Translations under genes and position numbers: made by a program
Part shown: positions 25,379 to 32,519 of the stretch, in pieces
How the letters are laid out: each line of letters begins with the position of its first letter
How positions within the stretch are numbered: position 1 is the first letter of the stretch
Assembly (NCBI GenBank): GCA_029261855.1
Contig: JAJDAN010000038.1
Location: forward strand, 154,051 to 218,050
Direction: 5' to 3'
From: Deltaproteobacteria bacterium
GTDB taxonomy: Bacteria > Myxococcota_A > UBA9160 > UBA4427
DNA length: 64,000 bases
Notes under the pieces: generated by a model
The model's input: only the letters and a program-made list of their open reading frames with translations
Database searches by the model: none
Told to the model about the DNA's origin: nothing

Positions 25379-26638
25379 ATGACGACATCATGGACGAGAC
25401 GAGATTTTCTGCGCGAGTCGCTGCTGCGGGGAGGTGCCGCGGTCGGACTGGGCGCGAGCCTGGGCGTTGCCGCCTCGGCGGGCGCCGCTTCCGGAGTCGC
25501 CCCGCAGATCGCGCGGCGCGTGACCCTGGGACGGACGGGGATCGTGGTCCCGGACATCAGCTTCGGCAGCTTCAGTCTCGAGAGCGATGAGCGCCTGGTC
25601 GACTACGCGCTCGACCGGGGCGTCACGCATTTCGACACGGCCGAGAGCTACACGAAGGGGCGCGCCGAAGAGGTGCTCGGTCGCGCCCTGCGCGGCAAGC
25701 GCGATCAGGTGACGCTGACGTCGAAGTTCTGGGCCGAGCCCGACGACAGCGCCGCGCACCAGATGGAGGTGCTCGAAGAGAGTCTCCGGCGTTTGCAGAC
25801 CGACTACGTCGACATCTATCTGAATCACGCGGTGAACGACATCGCGCGGTTGCAGAGCGAGGAATGGCAGACCTTCGCCGAACGCGCGAAGACCCAGGGG
25901 AAGATCCGCGCCATCGGCATGTCCGGCCACTCGAGTCGCCTGACCGAGTGCCTCGACTACGCACTCGACGAGAAGCTCGTGGATGTCGTCCTGGTCGCGT
26001 ACAACTTTTCCCAGGAGCCGAGCTTCCGCGAGAAGGCCATGCGCTATTTCAAGGACGCCGTCGCCAGCTTCGACCTCATCACCGCCCAGGCACAGCTTCC
26101 GGAGACCCTCGCCCGTGCACATGCCCAGGGCGTCGGCGTGATGGTCATGAAGACGCTGAAGGGCGCGCGACGGAACGACATGCGGCCCTACGAGGGGCCG
26201 GGTCGAACCTTCGCGCAGTCCGCCTTCCGCTGGGTGCTGTCGAACCCGAACGTCGATGGCCTGGTGGTCACCATGACCAGCCCCGAGATGGTCGACGAGT
26301 ATGTCGAGGCGTCTGGCGCCGGTCCGCCGGACAAGGAAGATCTCGCGCTGCTGTCACGCTACGAGCAGCTCGGCGCCGGTCGCACCTGCCAGATCGGCTG
26401 CGCAGACTGCGTGCCAGCCTGTCCGCTGCAGGTGCCGGTCCCCGACATCATGCGCATGCGGATGTACGACCGGGACTACGGACTGCCGGCGGTGGCCGCC
26501 ACCGAGTACGCGGGCCTGGCCACGAATGCCGCGGCCTGCCTCAGCTGCGACGGGACGCCCTGCGCGACCGCCTGCCCCCACGGCGTCCCGATCCCGGAAT
26601 GGAACAGGGACACACACCGGCGCCTGGGTCGCGACTAG
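25379..26638 (+). CDS. Tat-exported aldo/keto reductase with C-terminal 4Fe-4S motifs
   Basis: A 419-residue protein. The N-terminus has a twin-arginine signal (RRDFLRESLLRGGAAVGLG). The AKR barrel retains the catalytic set: THFDTAESYTKG (Asp, Tyr), TSKFWAEP (Lys) and YLNHAVND (His). Two Cys clusters follow, CQIGCADCVPACP and CLSCDGTPCATACP, as in ferredoxin domains. It probably exchanges electrons with an iron-sulfur partner outside the cytoplasm. ATG 25379 has AGGGA 7 nt upstream. It converges with the cupin gene; their stop codons share CTAG. Confidence 0.92.
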   Translation: MTTSWTRRDFLRESLLRGGAAVGLGASLGVAASAGAASGVAPQIARRVTLGRTGIVVPDISFGSFSLESDERLVDYALDRGVTHFDTAESYTKGRAEEVLGRALRGKRDQVTLTSKFWAEPDDSAAHQMEVLEESLRRLQTDYVDIYLNHAVNDIARLQSEEWQTFAERAKTQGKIRAIGMSGHSSRLTECLDYALDEKLVDVVLVAYNFSQEPSFREKAMRYFKDAVASFDLITAQAQLPETLARAHAQGVGVMVMKTLKGARRNDMRPYEGPGRTFAQSAFRWVLSNPNVDGLVVTMTSPEMVDEYVEASGAGPPDKEDLALLSRYEQLGAGRTCQIGCADCVPACPLQVPVPDIMRMRMYDRDYGLPAVAATEYAGLATNAAACLSCDGTPCATACPHGVPIPEWNRDTHRRLGRD

Positions 26639-26991
26639 CCCGAGAGTAGGTCCACTTCGCGGACCGATTCTTCGTGCTCCGCTTCCCAGGCAGGTGCCGT
26701 CACACAGACCTGCTTGAGCTGTCCCCGGTAGTGGAAGCGCTTCCCGGGCGGGACGATGATCACGTCCGTCGCCGCGACGGGGAACACTTCGTCCTCGATG
26801 ATCCACTCGCCCGAGCCTTCGATCACGTAGAAGACGAACGCGCTCTTGTGGTGCCGGAACTCTTCGGAATGCCCGACGGCCGTCTCCTGGTAGACCACGG
26901 CCGCGTGCTCGTGGTCGTCCTTCCCGTTGTAGATCCACATGTCGACGTCGTGCTTCGACGTGTGGAAGGCGTCGTCTCTCCGGAAGATCAT
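26635..26991 (-). CDS. Cupin-domain protein
   Basis: A 118-residue single-domain cupin. The central block has EEFRHHKSAFVFYVIEGSGE, with the metal-type H-x-H-like pair, and VIIVPPGKRFHYR as the second motif. Substrate and metal are unknown. It follows ahcY by 26 bp on the same strand and is likely its operon partner. Confidence 0.85.
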   Translation of the reverse strand: MIFRRDDAFHTSKHDVDMWIYNGKDDHEHAAVVYQETAVGHSEEFRHHKSAFVFYVIEGSGEWIIEDEVFPVAATDVIIVPPGKRFHYRGQLKQVCVTAPAWEAEHEESVREVDLLSG

Positions 26992-27017
26992 GTCGTCCCG
27001 CCTCGGGGCGCCCGGGG

Positions 27018-28460
27018 CTAGTAGCGGTAGGTGTCGGGCTTGTAGGGGCCTTCCACGTCCACCCCGATGTAGTCCGCTTGTTCCTCGGTCAGGGTGCTGA
27101 GGTGCGCGTCCAGGTGGTCGAGGTGCAGGCGCGCCACTTCTTCGTCGAGCTTCTTGGGAAGCACGTACACCTTGTTTGCGTATGTGTTCGCATTCTGGTG
27201 CAGCTCGAGCTGGGCGAGCACCTGGTTGGTGAACGAGGCCGACATCACGAAGCTCGGGTGGCCCGTCGCGCAGCCCAGGTTCAGCAGACGGCCTTCGGCG
27301 AGCACCATCACGCTGTGACCGTCCGGGAAGCGCCACTCGTCGTACTGGGGCTTGATATTGATGCGTTCGATGCCCTTGACCTTCTTGAGGCCGGCCATGT
27401 CGATCTCGTTGTCGAAGTGACCGATGTTGCCGACGATCGCCTTGTCCTTCATCTGCGCCATGCGCTCGGCGGTGATGATGTTGAAGTTGCCCGTCGTGGT
27501 AACGAAGATGTCGGCCTGGCCGACGATTTCGTCGAGGGTGCGGACCTGGTAGCCCTCCATGGCCGCTTGCAGCGCACAGATCGGATCGATCTCGACGATG
27601 ACCACACGCGCGCCCTGGCCCTTCATGGCCTGGGCGCAGCCCTTGCCCACGTCGCCGTAACCGCACACGACGACCATCTTGCCGCCGATCAGCACGTCCG
27701 ACGCGCGCATGATGCCGTCGGGCAGCGAGTGCCGACAACCGTAGACGTTGTCGAACTTGCTCTTCGTGACCGAGTCGTTGACGTTGATGGCCGGGAACAG
27801 CAGCTCGCCGCGCTCGGCGAGCTGGTTCAGGCGCAGCACGCCCGTGGTCGTCTCCTCGGAGACGCCGCGCATCCCCTCGGCGATGTCGGTGAACTGGGTC
27901 GGATGCTCCTTCTGCAGCTTCGCGAGCAGCTCGAGCACCACGGCCCATTCTTCGGAGTCGTTCTCCGTGGCCTCGGGCACCTTGCCTGCCTGCTCGAACT
28001 CGCGTCCCTTGTGGATCAGCATCGTGGCGTCACCGCCGTCGTCGACGATCAGATCCGGGCCGCTTCCGTCGGGCCACACGATCGCCTCGTTGGTGCACCA
28101 CCAGTACTCCTCGAGGGTCTCACCCTTCCAGGCGAAGACGGCGATGCCCTTGGGATCCTCGGTTGTCCCGTCCCGGCCGACGGCAATGGCGGCGGCGGCG
28201 TGGTCCTGGGTCGAGAAGATGTTGCAGGAAACCCAGCGCACGTCGGCGCCGAGCTCGACGAGGGTCTCGATCAGGACACCCGTCTGGATGGTCATGTGGA
28301 GACTGCCCATGACCTTCGCGCCCTGGAGCGGCTTGGTGCTGCCGTAGCGCTCGCGGAGGGCCATCAGGCCGGGCATCTCCTGCTCGGCGAGCCGCAGCTC
28401 CTTGCGACCGAAGTCGGCCAGGTTGATGTCGGCGACCTTGAAGGCGGGGCGAGTACTCAT
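27018..28460 (-). CDS. ahcY: Adenosylhomocysteinase
   Basis: A 480-residue S-adenosylhomocysteine hydrolase. It splits SAH into adenosine and homocysteine, completing the activated-methyl cycle. Family features are the [13 protein letters not shown] substrate region, [13 protein letters not shown] and the NAD site [13 protein letters not shown] (267-274). The C-terminus KPDTYRY, with its conserved Lys and Tyr, closes the partner's NAD site. ATG 28460 has GGAG eight bases upstream. A clear sigma-70 promoter and a dyad lie upstream (28517-28566). Confidence 0.98.
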   Translation of the reverse strand: MSTRPAFKVADINLADFGRKELRLAEQEMPGLMALRERYGSTKPLQGAKVMGSLHMTIQTGVLIETLVELGADVRWVSCNIFSTQDHAAAAIAVGRDGTTEDPKGIAVFAWKGETLEEYWWCTNEAIVWPDGSGPDLIVDDGGDATMLIHKGREFEQAGKVPEATENDSEEWAVVLELLAKLQKEHPTQFTDIAEGMRGVSEETTTGVLRLNQLAERGELLFPAINVNDSVTKSKFDNVYGCRHSLPDGIMRASDVLIGGKMVVVCGYGDVGKGCAQAMKGQGARVVIVEIDPICALQAAMEGYQVRTLDEIVGQADIFVTTTGNFNIITAERMAQMKDKAIVGNIGHFDNEIDMAGLKKVKGIERINIKPQYDEWRFPDGHSVMVLAEGRLLNLGCATGHPSFVMSASFTNQVLAQLELHQNANTYANKVYVLPKKLDEEVARLHLDHLDAHLSTLTEEQADYIGVDVEGPYKPDTYRY

Positions 28461-28516
28461 GACGCTCTCCAGATGCGGTAGATCGGGGTGGGTAGGATCG
28501 GAACGAAGACGGGTCT

Positions 28517-28532
28517 ATCCGTTCATGCGGAT
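28517..28532. promoter_or_regulatory. Candidate operator at the ahcY transcription start
   Basis: Inverted arms ATCCG and CGGAT with a 6-bp spacer overlap the predicted start site of ahcY. The location fits a repressor. A SahR-like ArsR regulator, known to control SAH genes in some Proteobacteria, is a guess only. Confidence 0.45.
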
Positions 28533-28537
28533 GCAGG

Positions 28538-28566
28538 GATATACCGCTCATCCCAAGTAGTGTCAA
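28538..28566 (-). promoter_or_regulatory. ahcY: Sigma-70-type promoter of ahcY
   Basis: On the minus strand a perfect TTGACA (28566-28561) is followed after exactly 17 bp by TATATC (28543-28538). The start is expected near 28531, giving a leader of about 70 nt with a GGAG ribosome site. This is the best consensus promoter in the window. Confidence 0.7.
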
Positions 28567-28580
28567 ACGGCCCCGCGGGG
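28567..28580. terminator. GCCCCGCGGGGC palindrome upstream of ahcY promoter
   Basis: A 12-bp GC palindrome flanked by AAA and TTT lies directly before the ahcY -35 box. It could end transcripts from the upstream coiled-coil gene, but there is no loop and only a short T run. Confidence 0.25.
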
Positions 28581-28694
28581 CTTTCCGGGACCGGGCTGAC
28601 CAGGCGAGCGGAACGGGACAGACGGATTGCGGGGAGAGGCCCGGCGGGTGCTGGCCCGGGCCGCGCACGCTCCTCGGCAACCGGTTTCGGACGG

Positions 28695-29321
28695 CTAGCG
28701 GAGCGCGAGCACGATGGCGGCGAGTCCGGCTACGGCGGCGGTGCCTGCCAGGAAGGTCAGAAGCGAGAGCCGGCGCGCGAGACCGCGTAGTCGGCCATCG
28801 ATGCGCCCCTGGCGTTCCTGCAGGTCGGTCAGCATGTCGCGAAGCTCCATCAGGCGCGACAGCTGCTCTTCGACCTGCCAGACCTCCGAGATGTGATCGT
28901 CGAGCTGGCGGAGGCGGTCGCCGATCTGCTCCTCGGACGTTTCGATGCGCGACGCGATGGAGTCGAGGCGCGCGATGAGTCGGTCGTCCCCGGTGGCGCG
29001 GTCGAGCACCGAGCGTCCGCGACCCAGCCGAATGCGTTGCCAGAACGACGTCTTCTGGCTCTCGTGCCGAACGGGGCTGACCGGAACGACGGCGCTGGAT
29101 TCGGCCGCAGAAGCGGCTGTAGAAGCGGCTGCCGGGTCAGAAAGCGGAGCCGTCCCAAGTGCTGCCTCGGGGCCAGGCGCTGTCTCGGAGGCAGGCGCCT
29201 CCTCGGGGACAGCGGCTGCGCCGGCTTCCGGCGCGCCGGCGTTCTGCTCTCCGGTTGCGCCCGTGTTCGGGTCTTCGGGGTCGGCAGTGCGAGATTCGGT
29301 CGGAAGTGTGGGGGCGGACAT
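28695..29321 (-). CDS. Tail-anchored coiled-coil protein, function unknown
   Basis: A 208-residue protein. The first 90 residues are Ala/Glu/Pro-rich and disordered. Residues about 110-185 form a coiled coil (heptad-like RLDSIASRIETSEEQIGDRL and onward). One C-terminal helix (LLTFLAGTAAVAGLAAIVLAL) anchors it in the membrane with the bulk in the cytoplasm. I do not recognise a family. The ATG at 29321 lacks a good ribosome site, so the start is uncertain. Confidence 0.65.
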   Translation of the reverse strand: MSAPTLPTESRTADPEDPNTGATGEQNAGAPEAGAAAVPEEAPASETAPGPEAALGTAPLSDPAAASTAASAAESSAVVPVSPVRHESQKTSFWQRIRLGRGRSVLDRATGDDRLIARLDSIASRIETSEEQIGDRLRQLDDHISEVWQVEEQLSRLMELRDMLTDLQERQGRIDGRLRGLARRLSLLTFLAGTAAVAGLAAIVLALR

Positions 29322-29382
29322 TGGGACGGAGTCTAGCGCCTGACGCCACGCCCGCGCCGCGCAGTGCAACGGATCCCGCTGC

Positions 29383-29388
29383 TAGACT
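29383..29388 (+). promoter_or_regulatory. Extended -10 (TGCTAGACT), near-leaderless
   Basis: TAGACT preceded by TGC lies 10 nt before the ATG at 29399. No Shine-Dalgarno is seen, so transcription may begin within a few bases of the start codon. Confidence 0.45.
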
Positions 29389-29398
29389 GCCGCGCCCC

Positions 29399-30142
29399 AT
29401 GGAACGCCTCATCGACCTCGAAGGCTGTCTCAACTTCCGGGACCTCGGGGGCTACCCGACCGCCGATGGGCGCAGCCTGAGATGGCGTCGCGTCTTTCGC
29501 AGCGACGGGCTGCATCATCTGACGGCCGGCGACGTGGCGACCTTGCGGGACGAGCTCGAGATCACGGATCTCATCGACCTGCGCTCGTCGGCCGAGCTGC
29601 GCCTGGACGGGCGGGGTCGCCTCGAAGCCGAGCCCATGGCGTTCCATCACCTACCGCTCTTCGACGGGGAGCGACCGTCCAGCTTCGATCCGAAGATGCA
29701 GGCGGCCATGGACCAGATGAGCCTGGCCGACCGCTACTTCAGTCTCGCCGAGATGGCGAAGGAGCCGATCGCGCGCGTGGTCCGCGTCCTCGCGGACTCG
29801 CGTGGCGGGTCCGTGTACCACTGCGCCGCTGGCAAGGACCGTACCGGCGTGATCTCGGCGATCCTGCTGTCGGCGGTGGGTGTCGCCGACGAGCTGATCG
29901 TCGCCGACTACGCGCTCACCCAGCAGAACCTGGACGCGATCATCGCGCGCCTGAACGCGAGCGAAGGCTACAAGGACATGTTCGAGGCCTTGCCGCCGGA
30001 CACGCTGCACGCGGAGCCCGAGACGATGGTGTCGCTGCTCGCCAAGTTCGTAGAGCGCTACGGCGCGGTGACCGGTTATCTCGAGTCCGCGGGCGTCGGC
30101 GAAGATGTCGTGGAGAGGCTGCGCGCGAACGTGCTGGAGTGA
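29399..30142 (+). CDS. Tyrosine phosphatase-like protein (PTP/DSP fold)
   Basis: A 247-residue protein of the bacterial DUF/Tyr-phosphatase group typified by LipA/MptpB. It opens with LNFRDLGGYPTADG and has the P-loop YHCAAGKDRTG (CX5R: C142, R148, with the extra Lys of this group). Those enzymes can act on phosphotyrosine and phosphoinositides. It is divergent from the coiled-coil gene and converges with hslO. Confidence 0.92.
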   Translation: MERLIDLEGCLNFRDLGGYPTADGRSLRWRRVFRSDGLHHLTAGDVATLRDELEITDLIDLRSSAELRLDGRGRLEAEPMAFHHLPLFDGERPSSFDPKMQAAMDQMSLADRYFSLAEMAKEPIARVVRVLADSRGGSVYHCAAGKDRTGVISAILLSAVGVADELIVADYALTQQNLDAIIARLNASEGYKDMFEALPPDTLHAEPETMVSLLAKFVERYGAVTGYLESAGVGEDVVERLRANVLE

Positions 30143-30150
30143 GCCACTAG

Positions 30151-30215
30151 CCGTCGACAGGCTCCGTCTTCCTACCCGTCGACAGGCTCCGCCTTCTTAC
30201 CCGTCGACAGGCTCC
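30151..30215. repeat. 25-bp tandem repeat at the hslO 3' end (two full copies plus part)
   Basis: Units start at 30151, 30176 and 30201, each opening CCGTCGACAGGCTCC. The third unit is the coding end of hslO (LEPVDG, stop). The other two lie just beyond the stop and are 2 bases different from each other. The array looks like a duplication of the gene's last codons into the intergenic space. Confidence 0.85.
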
Positions 30216-31099
30216 AGCAGGGTCGCGACCTCTCGGGTCGAGAGGTCGTAGCGGAGCCCGCAGAACTGGCAGCAGACCTCTTGCCCGGATCCGCTCTCGA
30301 TGATCTCGCCGATTTCGTCCGGGCCGAGAAGCTGCAGGGTGCGGAGGGCGCGGTCTCGCGTGCAGGGGCAGTAGAAGACGGGTGTCGAGCGGTGCCGCGT
30401 GCCGCCGCCGAAGCCGGCCAACAGCAGGTCGGCGAGGCCATCGGCGTCGACACCGTCCTGCAGGAGTGCCGTCGTGTTGGGAAGACCGACGACGTTCTTC
30501 TCCATGCGCGCGATTGCGTCCTCGCTGGCCCCGGGCAACGTCTGGACCAGGAAGCCACCGGCGGCGGATACCCGCCCGTCCGAGCCGAGGGCCACCCCCA
30601 GCCCCACGGCGGACGGCGTCTGCTCGCTCTCGGTCAGGTACAGGGTGATGTCCTTGGCGATCTCTCCGGAAACCAGGGGCACGGTGCCCGTGTAGGGCTC
30701 GCGCCAGCTGGGTCGGCTCCGCACGACGGCCAGCAGGCCCATCCCGATGGCTTTGGCGACATCGGGATGGCCGTCCCGCAGGGGCAGGTCGACCTGGGGA
30801 TTCGACGCCGTGCCGCGGACGCGACCGGTGCTGTCACAGATGGCCACCATCATGCCGAGCGGGCCATCGCCCCGGAACTGCAGCTGAACCGATTCGCCGT
30901 CCTTCTGGCCGGTGCCGAGCAGGACGGCGCCGACCAGGACACGGCCGAGAGCGGACAGGGCAGTGGGGGCGAGGGGACGGCGTTCTGCCGCTTCCGCAAC
31001 GACGTTGCGGGCGACGACAGTGCGCACAGAGAGGCTGCCGTCGGCAGAGACGGTGCGAACGAGCTCGTCGTCGCGGTACTCGGTTGCGGGGGTCGACAT
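30197..31099 (-). CDS. hslO: Redox-regulated chaperone Hsp33
   Basis: A 300-residue protein (E. coli: 292). It is a cytoplasmic holdase activated when its zinc cysteines oxidise. The C-terminal zinc site is intact: CPCTRDRA and CCQFCG, giving CXC and CXXC. The N-terminal domain has VQLQFRGDGPLGMMVAICD and ATLSPQ-like GTASNPQVDLPLRDG. TAGACT lies 8 nt before the ATG, suggesting a leaderless mRNA. Only 31 bp separate it from the divergent yhaO-like gene. Confidence 0.96.
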   Translation of the reverse strand: MSTPATEYRDDELVRTVSADGSLSVRTVVARNVVAEAAERRPLAPTALSALGRVLVGAVLLGTGQKDGESVQLQFRGDGPLGMMVAICDSTGRVRGTASNPQVDLPLRDGHPDVAKAIGMGLLAVVRSRPSWREPYTGTVPLVSGEIAKDITLYLTESEQTPSAVGLGVALGSDGRVSAAGGFLVQTLPGASEDAIARMEKNVVGLPNTTALLQDGVDADGLADLLLAGFGGGTRHRSTPVFYCPCTRDRALRTLQLLGPDEIGEIIESGSGQEVCCQFCGLRYDLSTREVATLLEPVDG

Positions 31100-31107
31100 C
31101 GTGCGGG

Positions 31108-31113
31108 AGTCTA
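31108..31113 (-). promoter_or_regulatory. TAGACT -10-like hexamer for hslO
   Basis: On the minus strand TAGACT ends 8 nt before the hslO ATG. It is inside the 31-bp divergent gap, so the opposite gene's promoter must overlap it. Confidence 0.45.
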
Positions 31114-31130
31114 GCTCCGGGGGGTGACGG

Positions 31131-32519
31131 GTGACGAAGGGCCAGCGGTTCCGCTTCGTACATGCCGCCGATCTCCACCTGGACACGCCCTTCGAAGGGC
31201 TCCGGGAGGTGGCACCCGACGTGGCTCGCGCGCTGCGCGAGGCGTCTCTCGACGCCTTCGACGCGCTCGTCGACCTGTGTCTCGACCGCGCCGCCGCCTT
31301 CCTGCTCATCGCGGGAGACGTCTACGACGGGGCCGAGCGCGGGTTGCGCGCCCAGCTGCGTTTCCGCCAGGGGCTCGAACGGCTCGCCGAAGCGGGCGTT
31401 CAGGTGCTGGTGGTTCACGGCAATCACGATCCCAGCGAAGAAGGCTGGTCTGCACTCCGCGAATGGCCCGAAGGGACGCGCGTGTTCGGTTCCGAGCGTG
31501 TCGAGTCCGTCGCGATCGAACGGGACGGCGAGCGTCTCGCGACGGTTCACGGCATCAGCTACGGACGACGCGACGTCACCGAGAACCTGTCCCTGGCGTT
31601 TCCGCGTGGTCGAGGGTCCGGTCCGTCGAACACGGTCGCCGACCCTGCATCGACGGCCGGACTGCGGATCGGGCTGCTGCACTGCAACGCGGGCGGCAAT
31701 TCGGAACACGCCCCCTACGCGGCGTGCAGTGTCGGCGATCTCGCCGGCGCCAACATCGACTACTGGGCGCTGGGGCACGTGCATGCGCGGCGCACCCTCA
31801 GCGAGGCGCCCTGGATCGTCTATCCAGGAAATCTCCAGGGACGCAGCCCCCGCCCCAGCGAGCAGGGACCGAAGGGGGCGGTAGTCGTCGAGGTAGAGGC
31901 CGGGCCCGGGACCTCCCGGGTCGTGGACGTCTCGTTCGAGGCGCTCGATCGCGTGCGCTTCCTGTCGCTGGAAGTCGACGTCTCCGGCAGCGTCGACCTG
32001 GCGGAGGTCGAGCGCTCCCTGCAGACCCGGGCGGACGACCTGCGCGCCGAGCATCCCGGAAGGGGCCTCGTCCTCAGCGCTCGGCTCACCGGCTGCAGCG
32101 ACGTGCAACGCGACCTCGCGCGACCGGAAAGCCCAGCCGAGCTGCTCGAGTCCCTGCGCGACGGTCGCCGGAACGACTCGCCCTTCGTGTGGTGGGGATC
32201 GCTGGCGTCGGAGGTGAGTCGCCCGATCGATCGCGAGGGGCTGCGGGCGCGGGACGACTTCTGTGCCGAAATCCTGAACCTTGCGGACGAACTCGCTGCG
32301 ACACCCGAAGCGCTGCAACGTTTCCGGCGCGACGCATTCGCCGATCTGTCCGAGACCTTGGGGAACGTCCCGCTGCCCGCACTGGACGACGGCCCCGCTG
32401 CGACGCTGCGCCTGCTGCGGAGCGCGGAGCAGGAAGCGCTCGAACGGGTCGGCGCGGACGCGCCTTCTGTCGGTGGCGGCCTCGGTCGTGCGCCGGACCT
32501 GCCCGGAGCCGACTCGTGA
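31131..32519 (+). CDS. SbcD/YhaO-like DNA-repair metallophosphoesterase
   Basis: A 462-residue nuclease-type phosphoesterase. Metal motifs are FVHAADLHLDTPF, LLIAGDVYDG, VVHGNHDPSEEGW, LLHCN and ALGHVHARR. It is the partner of the AAA ATPase that follows (GTGA overlap), as in the YhaO-YhaN or SbcDC pairs. Start GTG 31131 has GGGGGG upstream. Product acts on DNA ends in the cytoplasm, by analogy. Confidence 0.93.
   Translation: MTKGQRFRFVHAADLHLDTPFEGLREVAPDVARALREASLDAFDALVDLCLDRAAAFLLIAGDVYDGAERGLRAQLRFRQGLERLAEAGVQVLVVHGNHDPSEEGWSALREWPEGTRVFGSERVESVAIERDGERLATVHGISYGRRDVTENLSLAFPRGRGSGPSNTVADPASTAGLRIGLLHCNAGGNSEHAPYAACSVGDLAGANIDYWALGHVHARRTLSEAPWIVYPGNLQGRSPRPSEQGPKGAVVVEVEAGPGTSRVVDVSFEALDRVRFLSLEVDVSGSVDLAEVERSLQTRADDLRAEHPGRGLVLSARLTGCSDVQRDLARPESPAELLESLRDGRRNDSPFVWWGSLASEVSRPIDREGLRARDDFCAEILNLADELAATPEALQRFRRDAFADLSETLGNVPLPALDDGPAATLRLLRSAEQEALERVGADAPSVGGGLGRAPDLPGADS

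Noticed and set aside
27078-28481. 467-codon plus-strand open frame opposite ahcY
   Set aside because: His/Val/Leu/Asp-rich mirror of the ahcY codons with no domain; ahcY is certain.
28461-28560. SAH riboswitch in the ahcY leader
   Set aside because: The two small dyads overlap promoter and start site rather than the leader, and no SAH-riboswitch core could be recognised.
31124-32515. Extension of the YhaN-like protein upstream through the YhaO-like gene
   Set aside because: The frame is Arg-rich and out of phase with the clear SbcD-like gene; GTG 32516 overlaps its stop.
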